DNA of 64,000 nucleotides from Oscillospiraceae bacterium (GCA_009782215.1 WRKO01000010.1:1-64000); one strand, 5' to 3'. Positions 1 to 9,296 are shown, numbered from the stretch's first letter. A program made the numbers and translations. Notes: generated from the letters alone by a model not told the origin.

Positions 1-1
1 C

Positions 2-228
2 GGAACCGTAAGCGGTACGTTTACCATCGGCAAAGCCGAACCCACCTACACCGCACCTATCGGACTTACCGCAACCTACGGGGATACCCTTATGAGCGTT
101 GCCCTGCCCGCCGGATGGGAGTGGATTGCTAATACTTCAACCCTTGTGGGAGATGTGGGGCAACAAACACACAAAGCGCGATTTACGCCGGATGATTTGA
201 ATAATTATGAAATCGTGGAAGACATTGA
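2..228 (+). repeat. Long intragenic DNA repeat, copy 1
   Basis: This segment recurs at 2570-2796 (offset 2568). From 113 onward the two are nearly identical over about 115 bases; the middle part is more diverged. Both encode the same MBG-boundary segment (G-W-E-W-I-A-N-T-S-T-L). Confidence 0.8.
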
Positions 229-3200
229 TGTCGAGATAACCGTTTCTCCAAAAGATATCACCGGAGCCACCGTAACCGTCACCGGAACATACACCTATAC
301 CGGCGCCGCGCATACCCCCGCTCCCACCGTCACATTGGCCGGGTTCACTCCGACATACGATACAACCTACAGCAACAACACCAACGCCGGGACGGCAACC
401 GTCACCGTCACGGGGTCGGGGAACTTTACAGGTACCGCAAGCGGTACGTTCATCATCGGCAAAGCTGAACAGACAGGCTTTCAAATCAATGAGGTTTCCA
501 ATTTATCCTATGGCGACAAGCCCTTTTTACAATTAACGACCTATGGCGGTCAAGGCTCGGATGAGGTCACATGGAGACTAACCTCCGGCAACGCGGTCAG
601 CATATCCGAAATCGGCATTATGACCATTGAAAAAGCCGGAACGGTGACCGTCACCGCCACAAAAGCCGGGGATGGTAATTACAACGATGTCACCGCTAGC
701 CTTACCCTCACGGTAGGTAAGCGGGATATCAAAGACGTTATCGCCAATATATCCGGTGAGTTTACCTATACCGGGCTGGCGCATATACCCAAGCCTGCAA
801 TGACCGACGGGAGCGACAACCTGATTACGGCCGATGACTGGGAGGTCAAAGAATACAAAAACAACATCAGCGCCGGTACGGCGTCTGTCGTGATAGCCGC
901 AACCGAAAACGGGAATTACACCGGAACGATTACCGTTGAGTTTGCCATCGGCAAGGCTCCACTGACCGTTACGGCGGAAAACAAAACGATTGAGTTTAAC
1001 CAAGCCCCGCCGACATATACGTACACCCTCGCGGGCTTCCAAAACGGGGAAACTGCCACATCAGCCGGTGTGCAGGGAATTCCCGATTTCACAGTTGCCT
1101 ACACCACCGGAAACCCAGTGGGAAGTTACGACATTGTCATCACGATAGGCTCACTGCAAGCCGATAACTATGATTTTGTGACATTCAACAACGGCACGCT
1201 GTCTGTTGGCCTGACAGGGCAAGCTCCCTTGTCCGTTACAAACGCACCTACCACCATCACATACGGAGACGTTCCCTTCACGCTCGCAACCTCAGGCGGC
1301 GATGGCAATGGTGCTGTTACCTATACCGTAACCGGCGGCGATGGCGCGCTTTCCGTTGACGCGGGCGGGATTGTTACCATACTCAAGGCGGGTACCTCTA
1401 TCATCACCGCCACTAAAGCAGGCGACGGGAACTATAATCCGGTGTCCGCAGATATAACCCTCACCGTTTGGCCGAAATCTATCACCTTGTCGGACATATC
1501 CATAAATTCTGTAATTTACAACGGTTCGGCGCAAAGCCCGAACATCATCGTGAGCGATAACGGTACGACCCTGACTGGCGGCGCGGACTATACTGCCGGC
1601 CTAGTAAGCGAAACAGACGCAGGAGAGTACACCGTTACCATTCAAGGGATAGGCAGCTACACCGGCACGGCAAGCGGGAAATTTATCATCGGCAAGGAAG
1701 ATTTAACGGTGGAAGCCGACGATACAACTGTGGTTTATGATACCCAACCGACATTTACCGTGACATATACCGGCTTTGTGGGCGGGGAAACAGCCGATGT
1801 TTTGACCGGCACGCTCGTCTATTCAGGCTACAGCGCGGGGCAGGGTGTAGGCACATATACCATCACGCCGTCGGGACTTGCGTCGCAGAACTATGAGATT
1901 ACGTTTGTTGCCGGGACGCTAACCATCGAACCAAAAAATATCGCCGACGCTACTGTAACTGTAGGCGGCGCCTTTGTCTACACTGGCGCCGCGCACACCC
2001 CCACGCCCACCGTCACATTGGCCGGGTTCGCTCCGACATACGATACAGCCTACAGCGACAACACCAACGCCGGGACGGCGACTGTCACCGTCACGGGGAC
2101 GGGGAACTTTACCGGAGAGGTAAGCAGGGACTTTACCATCGGAAAAGCCCCGCTAACCGTTACGGCGGAAAACAAAGCGGTATCCTATGGCGACCCCGCT
2201 CCCTCATACACTGCGGTTTACTCCGGTTTTGTAAACGGCGAAACAGAGAGCATTTTGAACGGAACGCTGGCGCTGGAGTGTGATTATACCTCAACCAGTA
2301 ATGTCAGCGAATATCCCATCACGCCGAGTGGCTTGACTTCAGAGAACTATGAGATTACGTTTATTGCTGGGACGCTCACCGTTGCGCCCCAAAATATCAC
2401 CGACGCTACTGTAACCGTAGACGGCACCTTTGTCTACACCGGCGCCGCGCATACACCCACGCCCACAGTCACATTGGTCGGCTTCGACCCAGCGTACGAC
2501 ACATCCTACAGCAACAACACCAACGCCGGAACGGCGACCGTCACCGTTACGGGTACGGGGAATTTTACCGGAACCGCAAGCGGTACGTTTACCATTGGCA
2601 AGGCCGAACCCACCTACACCACGCCCCCCAATCTTGCCGCAACCTACGGGGATACCCTTGCGAGCGTCACTCTGGATGACGGATGGGAGTGGATTGCTAA
2701 TACTTCAACCCTTGTGGGAGATGTGGGGCAACAAACACACAAAGCGCGATTTACGCCGGATGATTTGAGTAATTATGAAATCGTGGAAAACATTGAAATC
2801 GTGATAGCCGTTTCTCCGAAAGCTGTGACGATAACGGGTCTCTCCGCTGCGGATAAGGTGTACGATGGCGATGATACCGCAACCATCACCGGAACGCCGG
2901 TCATCGTCGGCAATATCGACGGGGCCGACCTTAATGTAAGCCAAGGTACAGCCAGCTTTGCAGACGCGGACGCGGGAGCTGATAAACACGTTGAGTTCTC
3001 CGGCTTCGCACTAAGCGGTACGGCAGCGGGCAACTATGAGTTGCCCCAGCAACCCGCCTCTGCTACGGCTGAGATTACGCAAAAATCCCTCACCCTCACC
3101 GTTACCAACACAGCGTTGGTCTTTACGCCGCTTAACGGCGAAAGGGAACATAGCGTCGGCATGAGTGTCGGTGGACTTGTTGGCTCCGACACGGCGTCAA

Positions 3201-4681
3201 TCTCCTTCGACAGCGGTTCGGCGGCAGGGTTTTCTTTTATCGACAGCAACACGATTAACTACGATGGTTCCTCTGCCAATGGTGACACCAGACACACGTT
3301 TACCTTCACAGCGGACGCGGGCGGAAACTATATCACAGCGGAAGACACCTTGACCGTTGACATTTACGACGGTCAGGCGGCAACGGGGAACCGGCCCATT
3401 CCGGTCAACCAAGACAACATCGCGGCGGCTCGCACCTATTTGAACGCGAATCTGTCACGGCATTTTGTCCAAACAGAGAACATCACGCTTAGCAGTGCTT
3501 GGACTGCAATCAGCGGGACGTTCACCGGCTCGTATGACGGCGGCGGTAATTCCATAAGCGGCTTGAGCGGAAGCCGCGCTATGTTCACTCAAATCGGAAC
3601 GACGGGTGCGGTGCGGAATCTCGGGCTTGTGAATCTTAATATCAACAACACAACTACTACCCTGTCTGATGTAGGCGGTATAGCGGGAACCAACAGCGGA
3701 ACAATCGAGCGATGCTATGTCGCCGGAACAGTACGCAGCGACAATAGTAATGTAACCGGCACGACTGGCGTAGGCGGTATAGCGGGAGTCAACAACGGAA
3801 CAATCCAACGCTCCTACTCACTCGCCACGGTATCGGGGACGCGCAATGTTGGAGGGATCGCCGGAAACCACGTCAGCGGCAAAATTGAAAACTGTTATGC
3901 TGCCGGAAATGTCAGCACGCTGACCGACGCCGCCAATGCCAACTATTATGTCGGAGGGATTGTGGGGCGAAACGAAGGAAGCATCTCGAACTGTTACGCA
4001 ACCGGAAACATTCATGGGGGCGGTACCAGCGGCGCAGCCGGAATTGCGGGACGTAATACAGGTTCGTCGTGCTTTGTAGAAAACTGCGTTGCGCTGGGAT
4101 TGCAAATAACGGGAAATGCCACTAATATGGGACGCGTGGCGGGTGAAGCCATGACAAATTACTACATGAGCAACAACTTTGCCAGAACAATGGACGGAAC
4201 GTCAAACGACAGCAACCCCAACGGCCGAGACGGCCAGACCATTGACAGCTCGCAGTATTCCTCGGCGGCGTGGTGGGCGTCTACCACCAACGGCCCCGGA
4301 TGGAGCAGCTCTATATGGACGTTTACAAATGGGGTTCTGCCGACCCTTACGGGGTTGCCCGGACAAACACCAATCGCTCCCTCTGCGAGTCCGCTTACGA
4401 TTGATTTCAGTATTGAAGAAGAAGAATTGATTTCGGAGGGAGACGCAGGGGAAGAAACCGGGGAAGCTGAGGAAATTGAGGAAGAATCAGGCGAATCTGG
4501 TGAAATTGGTGAAGCTGAGGAAACCGGGGAAACCGGGGAAGAAGAATCCTCGGCGGGGGAGGATGGAACCGATACGGACGCGGGGTTGCCGGATGCGGCG
4601 GGGCTGCTGCTGCTGCTGCCGTTCACTGCGCTGCCTTCGCTGGATAAACGCAGAAGACGATGGAAGGGGATGAAGGCATGA
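2..4681 (+). CDS. Giant MBG/YDG- and GLUG-repeat surface protein, 5' truncated by window edge
   Basis: The reading frame is open from base 2, so the ATG at 92 is internal and the true start lies upstream. About 1,560 codons are visible. Most are tandem MBG-type beta-sandwich repeats (motifs such as FVYTGAAHTPTPTV and LTVTAENK), with one YDG-like domain near 2815-3075 (KVYDGDDTATITGTP). Around 3520-4130 come GLUG-type repeats (VGGIAGTNSGTIERCY and variants). Next are a Glu-rich stretch (about 4412-4560), a hydrophobic segment and a final RRRRW basic tail. This is the architecture of exported, wall- or membrane-anchored adhesin-like proteins. The tail resembles a sortase signal but has LPDAAG instead of LPXTG. 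The stop overlaps the next start as ATGA. Ligand and exact function are unknown. Confidence 0.85.
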   Translation, partial: GTVSGTFTIGKAEPTYTAPIGLTATYGDTLMSVALPAGWEWIANTSTLVGDVGQQTHKARFTPDDLNNYEIVEDIDVEITVSPKDITGATVTVTGTYTYTGAAHTPAPTVTLAGFTPTYDTTYSNNTNAGTATVTVTGSGNFTGTASGTFIIGKAEQTGFQINEVSNLSYGDKPFLQLTTYGGQGSDEVTWRLTSGNAVSISEIGIMTIEKAGTVTVTATKAGDGNYNDVTASLTLTVGKRDIKDVIANISGEFTYTGLAHIPKPAMTDGSDNLITADDWEVKEYKNNISAGTASVVIAATENGNYTGTITVEFAIGKAPLTVTAENKTIEFNQAPPTYTYTLAGFQNGETATSAGVQGIPDFTVAYTTGNPVGSYDIVITIGSLQADNYDFVTFNNGTLSVGLTGQAPLSVTNAPTTITYGDVPFTLATSGGDGNGAVTYTVTGGDGALSVDAGGIVTILKAGTSIITATKAGDGNYNPVSADITLTVWPKSITLSDISINSVIYNGSAQSPNIIVSDNGTTLTGGADYTAGLVSETDAGEYTVTIQGIGSYTGTASGKFIIGKEDLTVEADDTTVVYDTQPTFTVTYTGFVGGETADVLTGTLVYSGYSAGQGVGTYTITPSGLASQNYEITFVAGTLTIEPKNIADATVTVGGAFVYTGAAHTPTPTVTLAGFAPTYDTAYSDNTNAGTATVTVTGTGNFTGEVSRDFTIGKAPLTVTAENKAVSYGDPAPSYTAVYSGFVNGETESILNGTLALECDYTSTSNVSEYPITPSGLTSENYEITFIAGTLTVAPQNITDATVTVDGTFVYTGAAHTPTPTVTLVGFDPAYDTSYSNNTNAGTATVTVTGTGNFTGTASGTFTIGKAEPTYTTPPNLAATYGDTLASVTLDDGWEWIANTSTLVGDVGQQTHKARFTPDDLSNYEIVENIEIVIAVSPKAVTITGLSAADKVYDGDDTATITGTPVIVGNIDGADLNVSQGTASFADADAGADKHVEFSGFALSGTAAGNYELPQQPASATAEITQKSLTLTVTNTALVFTPLNGEREHSVGMSVGGLVGSDTASISFDSGSAAGFSFIDSNTINYDGSSANGDTRHTFTFTADAGGNYITAEDTLTVDIYDGQAATGNRPIPVNQDNIAAARTYLNANLSRHFVQTENITLSSAWTAISGTFTGSYDGGGNSISGLSGSRAMFTQIGTTGAVRNLGLVNLNINNTTTTLSDVGGIAGTNSGTIERCYVAGTVRSDNSNVTGTTGVGGIAGVNNGTIQRSYSLATVSGTRNVGGIAGNHVSGKIENCYAAGNVSTLTDAANANYYVGGIVGRNEGSISNCYATGNIHGGGTSGAAGIAGRNTGSSCFVENCVALGLQITGNATNMGRVAGEAMTNYYMSNNFARTMDGTSNDSNPNGRDGQTIDSSQYSSAAWWASTTNGPGWSSSIWTFTNGVLPTLTGLPGQTPIAPSASPLTIDFSIEEEELISEGDAGEETGEAEEIEEESGESGEIGEAEETGETGEEESSAGEDGTDTDAGLPDAAGLLLLLPFTALPSLDKRRRRWKGMKA
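2570..2796 (+). repeat. Long intragenic DNA repeat, copy 2
   Basis: Second copy of the segment at 2-228. A further block beginning GGCGCCGCGC recurs three times, at 302, 1985 and 2441, each time followed by about 150 similar bases encoding a whole MBG repeat. Confidence 0.8.
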
Positions 4682-5607
4682 GAGGCAAACGGGCAACGCC
4701 TCCCGGACGGAGGCGGAGAATCCCTGCCCCTGTGATAAGGGCGGCGCTTGCGGTTATGCTGCTCCTCGCGGCGGGGGTTTGGTGGCTGTTCGGCGCCGGA
4801 AACGCCGCCCCGGAGGTTGAGACGGTGGTTGTCCCTTGGAATCCGGGCGGGATGACGGATTTAACGGCGGGGGCGTTGCTGGGCGCTTCCGCGGTTGACG
4901 CTTCTATATTAAATGTCCCCGGCGCCAATGGCGCGAACGGCGCGAACAGAGTCTACAATGCCCCTCGCGATGGGAAAACGCTGGTCTGCACAAGCCTTTC
5001 GGCCTTTGTAACGTCGCGTCAGCTTGGATTTGCCGAATGGGATTACACCGAATGGGAGATTTGGCTGACGGCCTATGCGCCGTATATGATTGCGGTGCGG
5101 GACGGTTCGCCGTACAGGACTCCAGAGGACTTAGCGGAGGCTGCCGGAGGGTTGATTTGCGCGAACGCCGGAAGCGGCACATTTGGATTTGTGGTGTCGC
5201 ATCTATTTGCGGGAGAAAAGGGCCTCGACGTTCGGCATGTGGCCTATTCCGGCTCCGGCCCTGCCATCAGCTCGGTGCTGGCAGGGGAGTCTGATTTTGT
5301 GTTGGCGCCGATGTCGGAAATCGCTTTTCGTTCGGAAGGGCTTCGGGTGCTGGGGGAAACAGGATTCGGGGAATATTACGGGGTTATGGCGCCCAAGGGA
5401 ATGGACGAGAGTTTCTTGACACGCTATGACACGACATGGACAAATGCTGTTTCTAAGGATTCTTTTACCGCGTTCGCGGAGAGCGCGGGCTTGGTTCCGC
5501 TGAAAATAGACCGCAAGCAAAGCGCCCTGACCGCCGGCAAAATGGCAAGTTTAATCGGTTGGACGCTGTATGACACCGGCTGTGTCAATGTTGCCCCGGC
5601 GGAATAA
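4678..5607 (+). CDS. TctC/Bug-family solute-binding protein, membrane anchored
   Basis: A 309-aa protein resembling the extracytoplasmic receptors of tripartite tricarboxylate transporters (TctC/Bug family), which bind carboxylates. The Bug loops are recognisable: WNPGGMTDLTA corresponds to the usual PxxPGGxTD loop, and VPGANGANGANRVYNAPRDG to the NxxGAxGxxG...PDG loop. A basic N-terminus (RGKRATPPGRRRR) precedes one membrane segment; no lipobox cysteine is seen, so it is probably anchored by this helix. I chose ATG 4678 over the in-frame ATG 4660 because it overlaps the previous stop as ATGA and has AAGGGGA upstream. No tctA or tctB membrane genes follow. The link to a surface protein is unusual, and the ligand is unknown. 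Confidence 0.75.
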   Translation: MRGKRATPPGRRRRIPAPVIRAALAVMLLLAAGVWWLFGAGNAAPEVETVVVPWNPGGMTDLTAGALLGASAVDASILNVPGANGANGANRVYNAPRDGKTLVCTSLSAFVTSRQLGFAEWDYTEWEIWLTAYAPYMIAVRDGSPYRTPEDLAEAAGGLICANAGSGTFGFVVSHLFAGEKGLDVRHVAYSGSGPAISSVLAGESDFVLAPMSEIAFRSEGLRVLGETGFGEYYGVMAPKGMDESFLTRYDTTWTNAVSKDSFTAFAESAGLVPLKIDRKQSALTAGKMASLIGWTLYDTGCVNVAPAE

Positions 5608-5644
5608 AGGAAGCGTCTTATAGTAAGATTTTCGAGGTGATGAG

Positions 5645-6460
5645 TTGAAGCAGACATTCGAGGTGACATTTTTGGGTACAAACGGTTCTTGTGCCTATAA
5701 CAACGGAAAGCGGCAAAAATACGGAACCAATACTCTGTGCGTTGCGGTGAAGGCGGGGGAGGAGACATTGGTCTTTGATACCGGCACTGGGTTTTGCGGG
5801 TTAAGCGGGCTGCCGGGATATGGGCTGGATACCATACACCTGTTTTACTCGCATTATCACGCAGACCATGTCGGGGGACTGCTATTTTCCCCGCTGCTGT
5901 TTGAAGCGGGAAAAAATATACACATATATGGGCAGCACAATGAGGCGTCGGACTTGTATCGCATCATAGACAGCTTTCTGTCCCCGCCGCTGCACCCCGT
6001 CGGGCTGAAAGAGTTCAAGGCAAACCTCCACTTCCATGCGTTTGCCGCGGACTCCGCCATCTCGCTGCCGAACGGTGTAAAGGTGAAAACACATACACTT
6101 TCCCATCCCGGCGGTTCGGTCGGTTATCGCGTTGAATACGGCGGCAAGGCTTTTTGTTATTGCGCTGATGTGGAGCTGGCAAACCATCAAAACGACGCAG
6201 GGCTTCTGGAGCTTATGAAAGACGCCGAACTCTTAGTGATGGACGCTTTATTTGAGGATGGCAGGGTGATTGAGGGATGGGGACACTCCTCTTGGCGGCA
6301 ATGCGCCGCATTTGCGCGGAACGCCGGAGCGAAACGGATGGCGTTGTTTCACTATCATTATAGCCTTACCGACGCGGAGATAGAAAAGATGGAGCATGAC
6401 GCAAAAAAACTGTTCCCGGATACCTTCGCCGCCGCCGACTTTATGCGGATTTCGCTGTAA
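5645..6460 (+). CDS. Metallo-beta-lactamase-fold metal-dependent hydrolase
   Basis: A 271-aa single-domain MBL-fold enzyme. The metal-binding HxHxDH motif is at residues 70-75 (SHYHADHVGG). Later ligands are plausibly the His in LSHPGGS, the Asp in CYCADVE and the His pair in FHYHYS. The N-terminal FLGTNGS and the spacing resemble RNase Z/phosphodiesterase-like members. It has no signal peptide, so it is probably cytoplasmic. The start is TTG at 5645, seven bases or so after GAGGTGA. It follows the TctC-like gene by 37 bases and may be co-transcribed. The substrate cannot be told from sequence. Confidence 0.8.
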   Translation: MKQTFEVTFLGTNGSCAYNNGKRQKYGTNTLCVAVKAGEETLVFDTGTGFCGLSGLPGYGLDTIHLFYSHYHADHVGGLLFSPLLFEAGKNIHIYGQHNEASDLYRIIDSFLSPPLHPVGLKEFKANLHFHAFAADSAISLPNGVKVKTHTLSHPGGSVGYRVEYGGKAFCYCADVELANHQNDAGLLELMKDAELLVMDALFEDGRVIEGWGHSSWRQCAAFARNAGAKRMALFHYHYSLTDAEIEKMEHDAKKLFPDTFAAADFMRISL

Positions 6461-6482
6461 GATTAGGGGTTAACCTAATTAG

Positions 6483-6520
6483 CACTCACCCTTACCAGTC
6501 TAATCTGGTAAGGGTGAGTG
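6483..6520. terminator. 16-bp perfect hairpin between MBL gene and tRNA-Asn
   Basis: Arms 6483-6498 and 6505-6520 are perfectly complementary around a 6-nt loop. It sits 22 nt after the MBL stop and 4 nt beyond the 3' end of tRNA-Asn on the other strand, so it can end both converging transcripts. Neither side has a real T-run, so it may instead be a processing or stability hairpin. Confidence 0.5.
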
Positions 6521-6523
6521 TAC

Positions 6524-6599
6524 TGGCTCCCCAAGTTGGACTCGAACCAACGACCCTGCGGTTAACAGCCGCATGCTCTACCGACTGAGCTATTGAGGA
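6524..6599 (-). tRNA. tRNA-Asn (anticodon GTT)
   Basis: The minus strand gives a full 76-nt cloverleaf: acceptor TCCTCAA pairing with TTGGGGA, D-arm AGCTCAGTCGGTAGAGC, anticodon arm GCGGCTGTTAACCGC (GTT), T-arm with GGTTCGAGTCC, and an encoded CCA end. It lies downstream of the 5S gene in the same orientation, probably in one transcript. Confidence 0.95.
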
Positions 6600-6638
6600 T
6601 TATTTGAAAGCCTTTGGTGGAGCGGCTTTCGGGCTCCG

Positions 6639-6702
6639 TGATCCCTCAAAATCCCGCCGTAGCCCATCCTTACGTTTGGACTACCGACTGAGCTATTGAG
6701 GA
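6639..6702 (-). pseudogene. Degenerate tRNA-like sequence (64 nt) between 5S and tRNA-Asn
   Basis: The first 22 nt, plus the 2 nt before them, are identical to the 5' end of tRNA-Asn (duplicated at 6681-6704). After this the sequence diverges and has no recognisable anticodon or T-arm. The 3' end, TTGAGGGATCA, could re-form the 7-bp acceptor stem with TCCTCAA and ends in TCA rather than CCA. It reads as a decayed or partially duplicated tRNA gene. Confidence 0.6.
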
Positions 6703-6756
6703 TTGCCGGCCGGACACGGAATCCGGCCTGTGTCCGGGCTTGCGCGCGGACTTGTG

Positions 6757-6871
6757 TTGGCGCCTACCTATCTTCCCGGGCCGTCGCCGGCCAAGTATTG
6801 TCGGCGTGAGCGAGCTTAACTGCCGTGTTCGGAATGGGAACGGGTGTACCCTCGCTGCCATTGGTACCAAC
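6757..6871 (-). rRNA. rrf: 5S ribosomal RNA (isolated copy)
   Basis: The minus strand carries the 5S signature (CCGTTCCCATTCCGAACACGG and GTTAAGC) with terminal helix TTGGTACC/GGCGCCAA. Ends are set by helix I and are good to a few bases. No 16S or 23S is adjacent: upstream lies the carbonic anhydrase gene. It is followed by a tRNA-like remnant and tRNA-Asn. Confidence 0.93.
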
Positions 6872-6882
6872 TTGCGACATTA

Positions 6883-6911
6883 AGAATAGCATACATCCCG
6901 GCCAATGTCAA
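6883..6911 (-). promoter_or_regulatory. Sigma-A promoter for 5S rRNA-tRNA-Asn
   Basis: On the minus strand: perfect -35 TTGACA (6906-6911), 17-nt spacer, -10 TATTCT (6883-6888). The 5S 5' end is about 12-15 nt downstream, so 5S is driven by its own promoter. Confidence 0.85.
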
Positions 6912-6946
6912 GCACATTTTTTCACCGGCGCATAATATCCCTGCCG

Positions 6947-7432
6947 TCAGCTCAAAAAATCGACCGTGCCGGTCTCCAAATCATAGACTGCGCCGTGGAT
7001 TTGAAGGACTCCGTCCCTTTCCAGCGCGGCGAGTACGGGACTTTTTTGCAATACCCCGACGGTGTTGCGGACATTTGCCTCCACATCGGGCAGCACCGCG
7101 TCCATGACGGCGTCCATATATGACCCCAGCTTTTCGCCGGCCGCCTTCGCGTTCACCGCGCCGCAATGCGTGTGCCCCAGCACAAGAATCAGCTTGGCGC
7201 CCAAATGCTTGGCGGCAAACTCAAGGCTCCCGACGGCAACCGCGTCCGCGATGTTGCCCCCTGTGCGAACCACAAACAAATCTCCGGGGCCGCAGCCAAA
7301 GAGCAACTCCGGCGGCACGCGCGAATCCGAACACCCAAGGACGGCGGCAAAGGGCCATTGACCCTCGGCCGCCGCCGTGCGTTTATCTTTACAGCCTTCT
7401 TTGAGACGCTCAAGGGCGCGCCCGCTGTTCAT
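6947..7432 (-). CDS. Beta-class carbonic anhydrase
   Basis: A 161-aa enzyme interconverting CO2 and bicarbonate. It has the beta-class zinc/dyad motif CSDSR (Cys34, Asp36, Arg38) and HTHC (His87, Cys90), which supply the Cys-His-Cys zinc ligands and the Asp-Arg dyad. It is shorter than typical 190-220-aa family members, mostly at the N-terminus. I chose ATG 7432, which overlaps the chemoreceptor stop as TGATG, over the TTG one codon upstream. Co-transcription with the chemoreceptor is likely and functionally unexpected; CO2/bicarbonate supply may simply have been co-opted into this unit. Confidence 0.88.
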   Translation of the reverse strand: MNSGRALERLKEGCKDKRTAAAEGQWPFAAVLGCSDSRVPPELLFGCGPGDLFVVRTGGNIADAVAVGSLEFAAKHLGAKLILVLGHTHCGAVNAKAAGEKLGSYMDAVMDAVLPDVEANVRNTVGVLQKSPVLAALERDGVLQIHGAVYDLETGTVDFLS

Positions 7433-9222
7433 CAATATTTTCCGAATTCACCGCCGTTAGGCGCGTAGGCCCTGTCCGGCATGGCGATGTTTTTCTTCGG
7501 CGCGCCGCCGAGCCTGCGCGGGCCGGAATCCTTCAGCTTGAACTGCGCGATGAGGTCTTCCAGCATGTTGGCTTGCCCGCTCATTTCCTCGCTGGCGGCC
7601 GCGCTTTCCTCCGCCGTCGCGCTGTTCTGCTGAACCACCTGCGCCACTTGGTCGATGCCGGTGTTAATCTGCCGGATGCCGGCGGCTTGCTCCTCGCTGG
7701 ACGTGGCAATCTCCGTGACAATGACGCTGGATTGGTTAATCCCCGAAACGATTTCGGCAAGGCTGGCGGCGGTCTCGTCGGCAATGCGCGCGCCCAGCTC
7801 GGCTTTCTCCACCGAGTTTTGAATCAGCACGCCCGTCTCCTTCGCGGCGTCAGAAGATTTGCTGGCAAGGTTGCGTACCTCTTCGGCGACGACGGCGAAG
7901 CCCTTGCCGTGCTGTCCCGCTCTGGCCGCTTCTACGGCGGCATTGAGGGCGAGGATGTTCGTCTGGAACGCGATATCGTCGATGGCCTTGATGACCTTGC
8001 TGATGCTCTGGCTGGCGGCGTTGATGTCTCTCACGGCGCTCATCATCTCGTCCATCTGCCCGCTGCCCTTCTCGGCGCTCACCTTGATGGTGCTGGCGAG
8101 ATTGGCGGCCTGCGTGGCTTTGTCGGCGTTTTCCTTGGTCTTGGCCGCGATTTCGGTGATGGAGGCGGAGAGCTGCTCCACGGCGGCGGCCTGCTGGGTG
8201 GAGCCTTGGGCAAGGGACTGCGCGCCGTCGGCAATCTGCTTGCTCCCGGTGGAGACTTGGGTGGTGGAGTTGTTGATTTCCCCAAACATATTGTTGAGGT
8301 TTGCCAGCATCTTTTGCAGCGAGAGACCGATAACGTCGGCGTCGGACAATTTATACACATCGTTGCTCAAATCGCCGTTGGCGATTTGTTCCAGCGATTC
8401 GGCCGCCCCGATGATATGCTTTACAAAGCTCGCCGCCGCGGAGATACACTGGCCAATCTCATCCTTGATATCCGCGAATTTCGCGATAATCTGCTCGTCC
8501 TCGGAGCTGAGATGGATGTCGCCGGTAGACCCCGCCTTTTTCAAAAACGCGGTCAGCAGGGACAAAGGCTTGCTGATTAAACCGGAGATATAGAACGCTA
8601 GGAACATGGCGATGGCGACGACCAAGACCAGCACGATGATAATGACGGTCAGCAGCGACGCAAACATGGTGTCGCCGTCCGCGTCGGCTTGAGCCGCGGC
8701 CTCCACCTTCAAGTCCATGCATATGTCGAAGTCCTCAACGATTTTATTGGTGTCGGCGGTGTACCTCGCCATAATATCGTACAGCTCCGTCGCCTCAACG
8801 CCCTCCTTCGCCGAATTGTAAATAAGGGTAATACATTCCATGAAGGACGTATCATACAGCCTGCGGCCCTCTTCAAACAAATCTATCGCTCTGGGGTCTT
8901 TGATGGTGCTGTAGTAGGTGTCCATATGGGTCTCCATCGTCCTCCGGTAGTCCAAAGTCCGGGCGTAGGCGTCCTCAAGCAGCTCCCAGTCGTCGGTGGC
9001 CGCGGCGATGATAAACTCGCGCATACAGGCTCGCTGACGCTGGAGCATCTCAACAATCTTTGCCATGTGCGGCATCGGCTCGGTGTTCTGGTCGTACATA
9101 CTGGAGGCGCCCTCGTTGATGTTGTACATCCCCAAGATGCCCACGCCGCCCACGCCGGCGGCCAGAATGGTGACAAAGAGGAAGCTGACAATCAGCTTTT
9201 TTGACACGCGCATGTTTTTCAT
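7432..9222 (-). CDS. Methyl-accepting chemotaxis protein
   Basis: A 596-aa transmembrane chemoreceptor. It has an N-terminal membrane helix (about residues 9-31), an extracellular helical-bundle sensor of about 150 residues, a second membrane helix ([20 protein letters not shown]), HAMP, and a cytoplasmic signalling coiled coil with the conserved tip [18 protein letters not shown]. Gln/Glu-rich stretches such as [18 protein letters not shown] are likely methylation sites for the CheR and CheB encoded nearby. ATG 9222 is preferred over ATG 9231 because AAGGAG sits 9 nt upstream of the former and directly abuts the latter. The ligand is unknown. Confidence 0.93.
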   Translation of the reverse strand: MKNMRVSKKLIVSFLFVTILAAGVGGVGILGMYNINEGASSMYDQNTEPMPHMAKIVEMLQRQRACMREFIIAAATDDWELLEDAYARTLDYRRTMETHMDTYYSTIKDPRAIDLFEEGRRLYDTSFMECITLIYNSAKEGVEATELYDIMARYTADTNKIVEDFDICMDLKVEAAAQADADGDTMFASLLTVIIIVLVLVVAIAMFLAFYISGLISKPLSLLTAFLKKAGSTGDIHLSSEDEQIIAKFADIKDEIGQCISAAASFVKHIIGAAESLEQIANGDLSNDVYKLSDADVIGLSLQKMLANLNNMFGEINNSTTQVSTGSKQIADGAQSLAQGSTQQAAAVEQLSASITEIAAKTKENADKATQAANLASTIKVSAEKGSGQMDEMMSAVRDINAASQSISKVIKAIDDIAFQTNILALNAAVEAARAGQHGKGFAVVAEEVRNLASKSSDAAKETGVLIQNSVEKAELGARIADETAASLAEIVSGINQSSVIVTEIATSSEEQAAGIRQINTGIDQVAQVVQQNSATAEESAAASEEMSGQANMLEDLIAQFKLKDSGPRRLGGAPKKNIAMPDRAYAPNGGEFGKY

Positions 9223-9267
9223 AACAAACATCTCCTTCTCAACCGATGTTATTTTGAGTCTTTGTTT

Positions 9268-9296
9268 ATTATAGCACCGCGGACGCCTCGCCGCAA
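9268..9296 (-). promoter_or_regulatory. Sigma-A promoter for the chemoreceptor gene
   Basis: Minus strand: TTGCGG (9291-9296), 17-nt spacer, TATAAT (9268-9273), 46 nt upstream of the chosen start. No sigma-D (TAAA/GCCGATAA) element was found here. Confidence 0.7.

Noticed and set aside
2-2800. Repeats in the first gene as a possible CRISPR array
   Set aside because: Repeats are long, in frame, unevenly spaced and encode MBG domains; no short repeat-spacer pattern.
4583-4654. Canonical LPXTG sorting signal at the end of the first protein
   Set aside because: The tail has the right shape, but the sequence is LPDAAG with no Thr-Gly; kept only as a possible non-standard signal.
7573-8580. 335-codon plus-strand frame opposite the chemoreceptor
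   Set aside because: Composition is Gly/Leu/Arg shadow of the receptor's conserved signalling domain; no independent signal.
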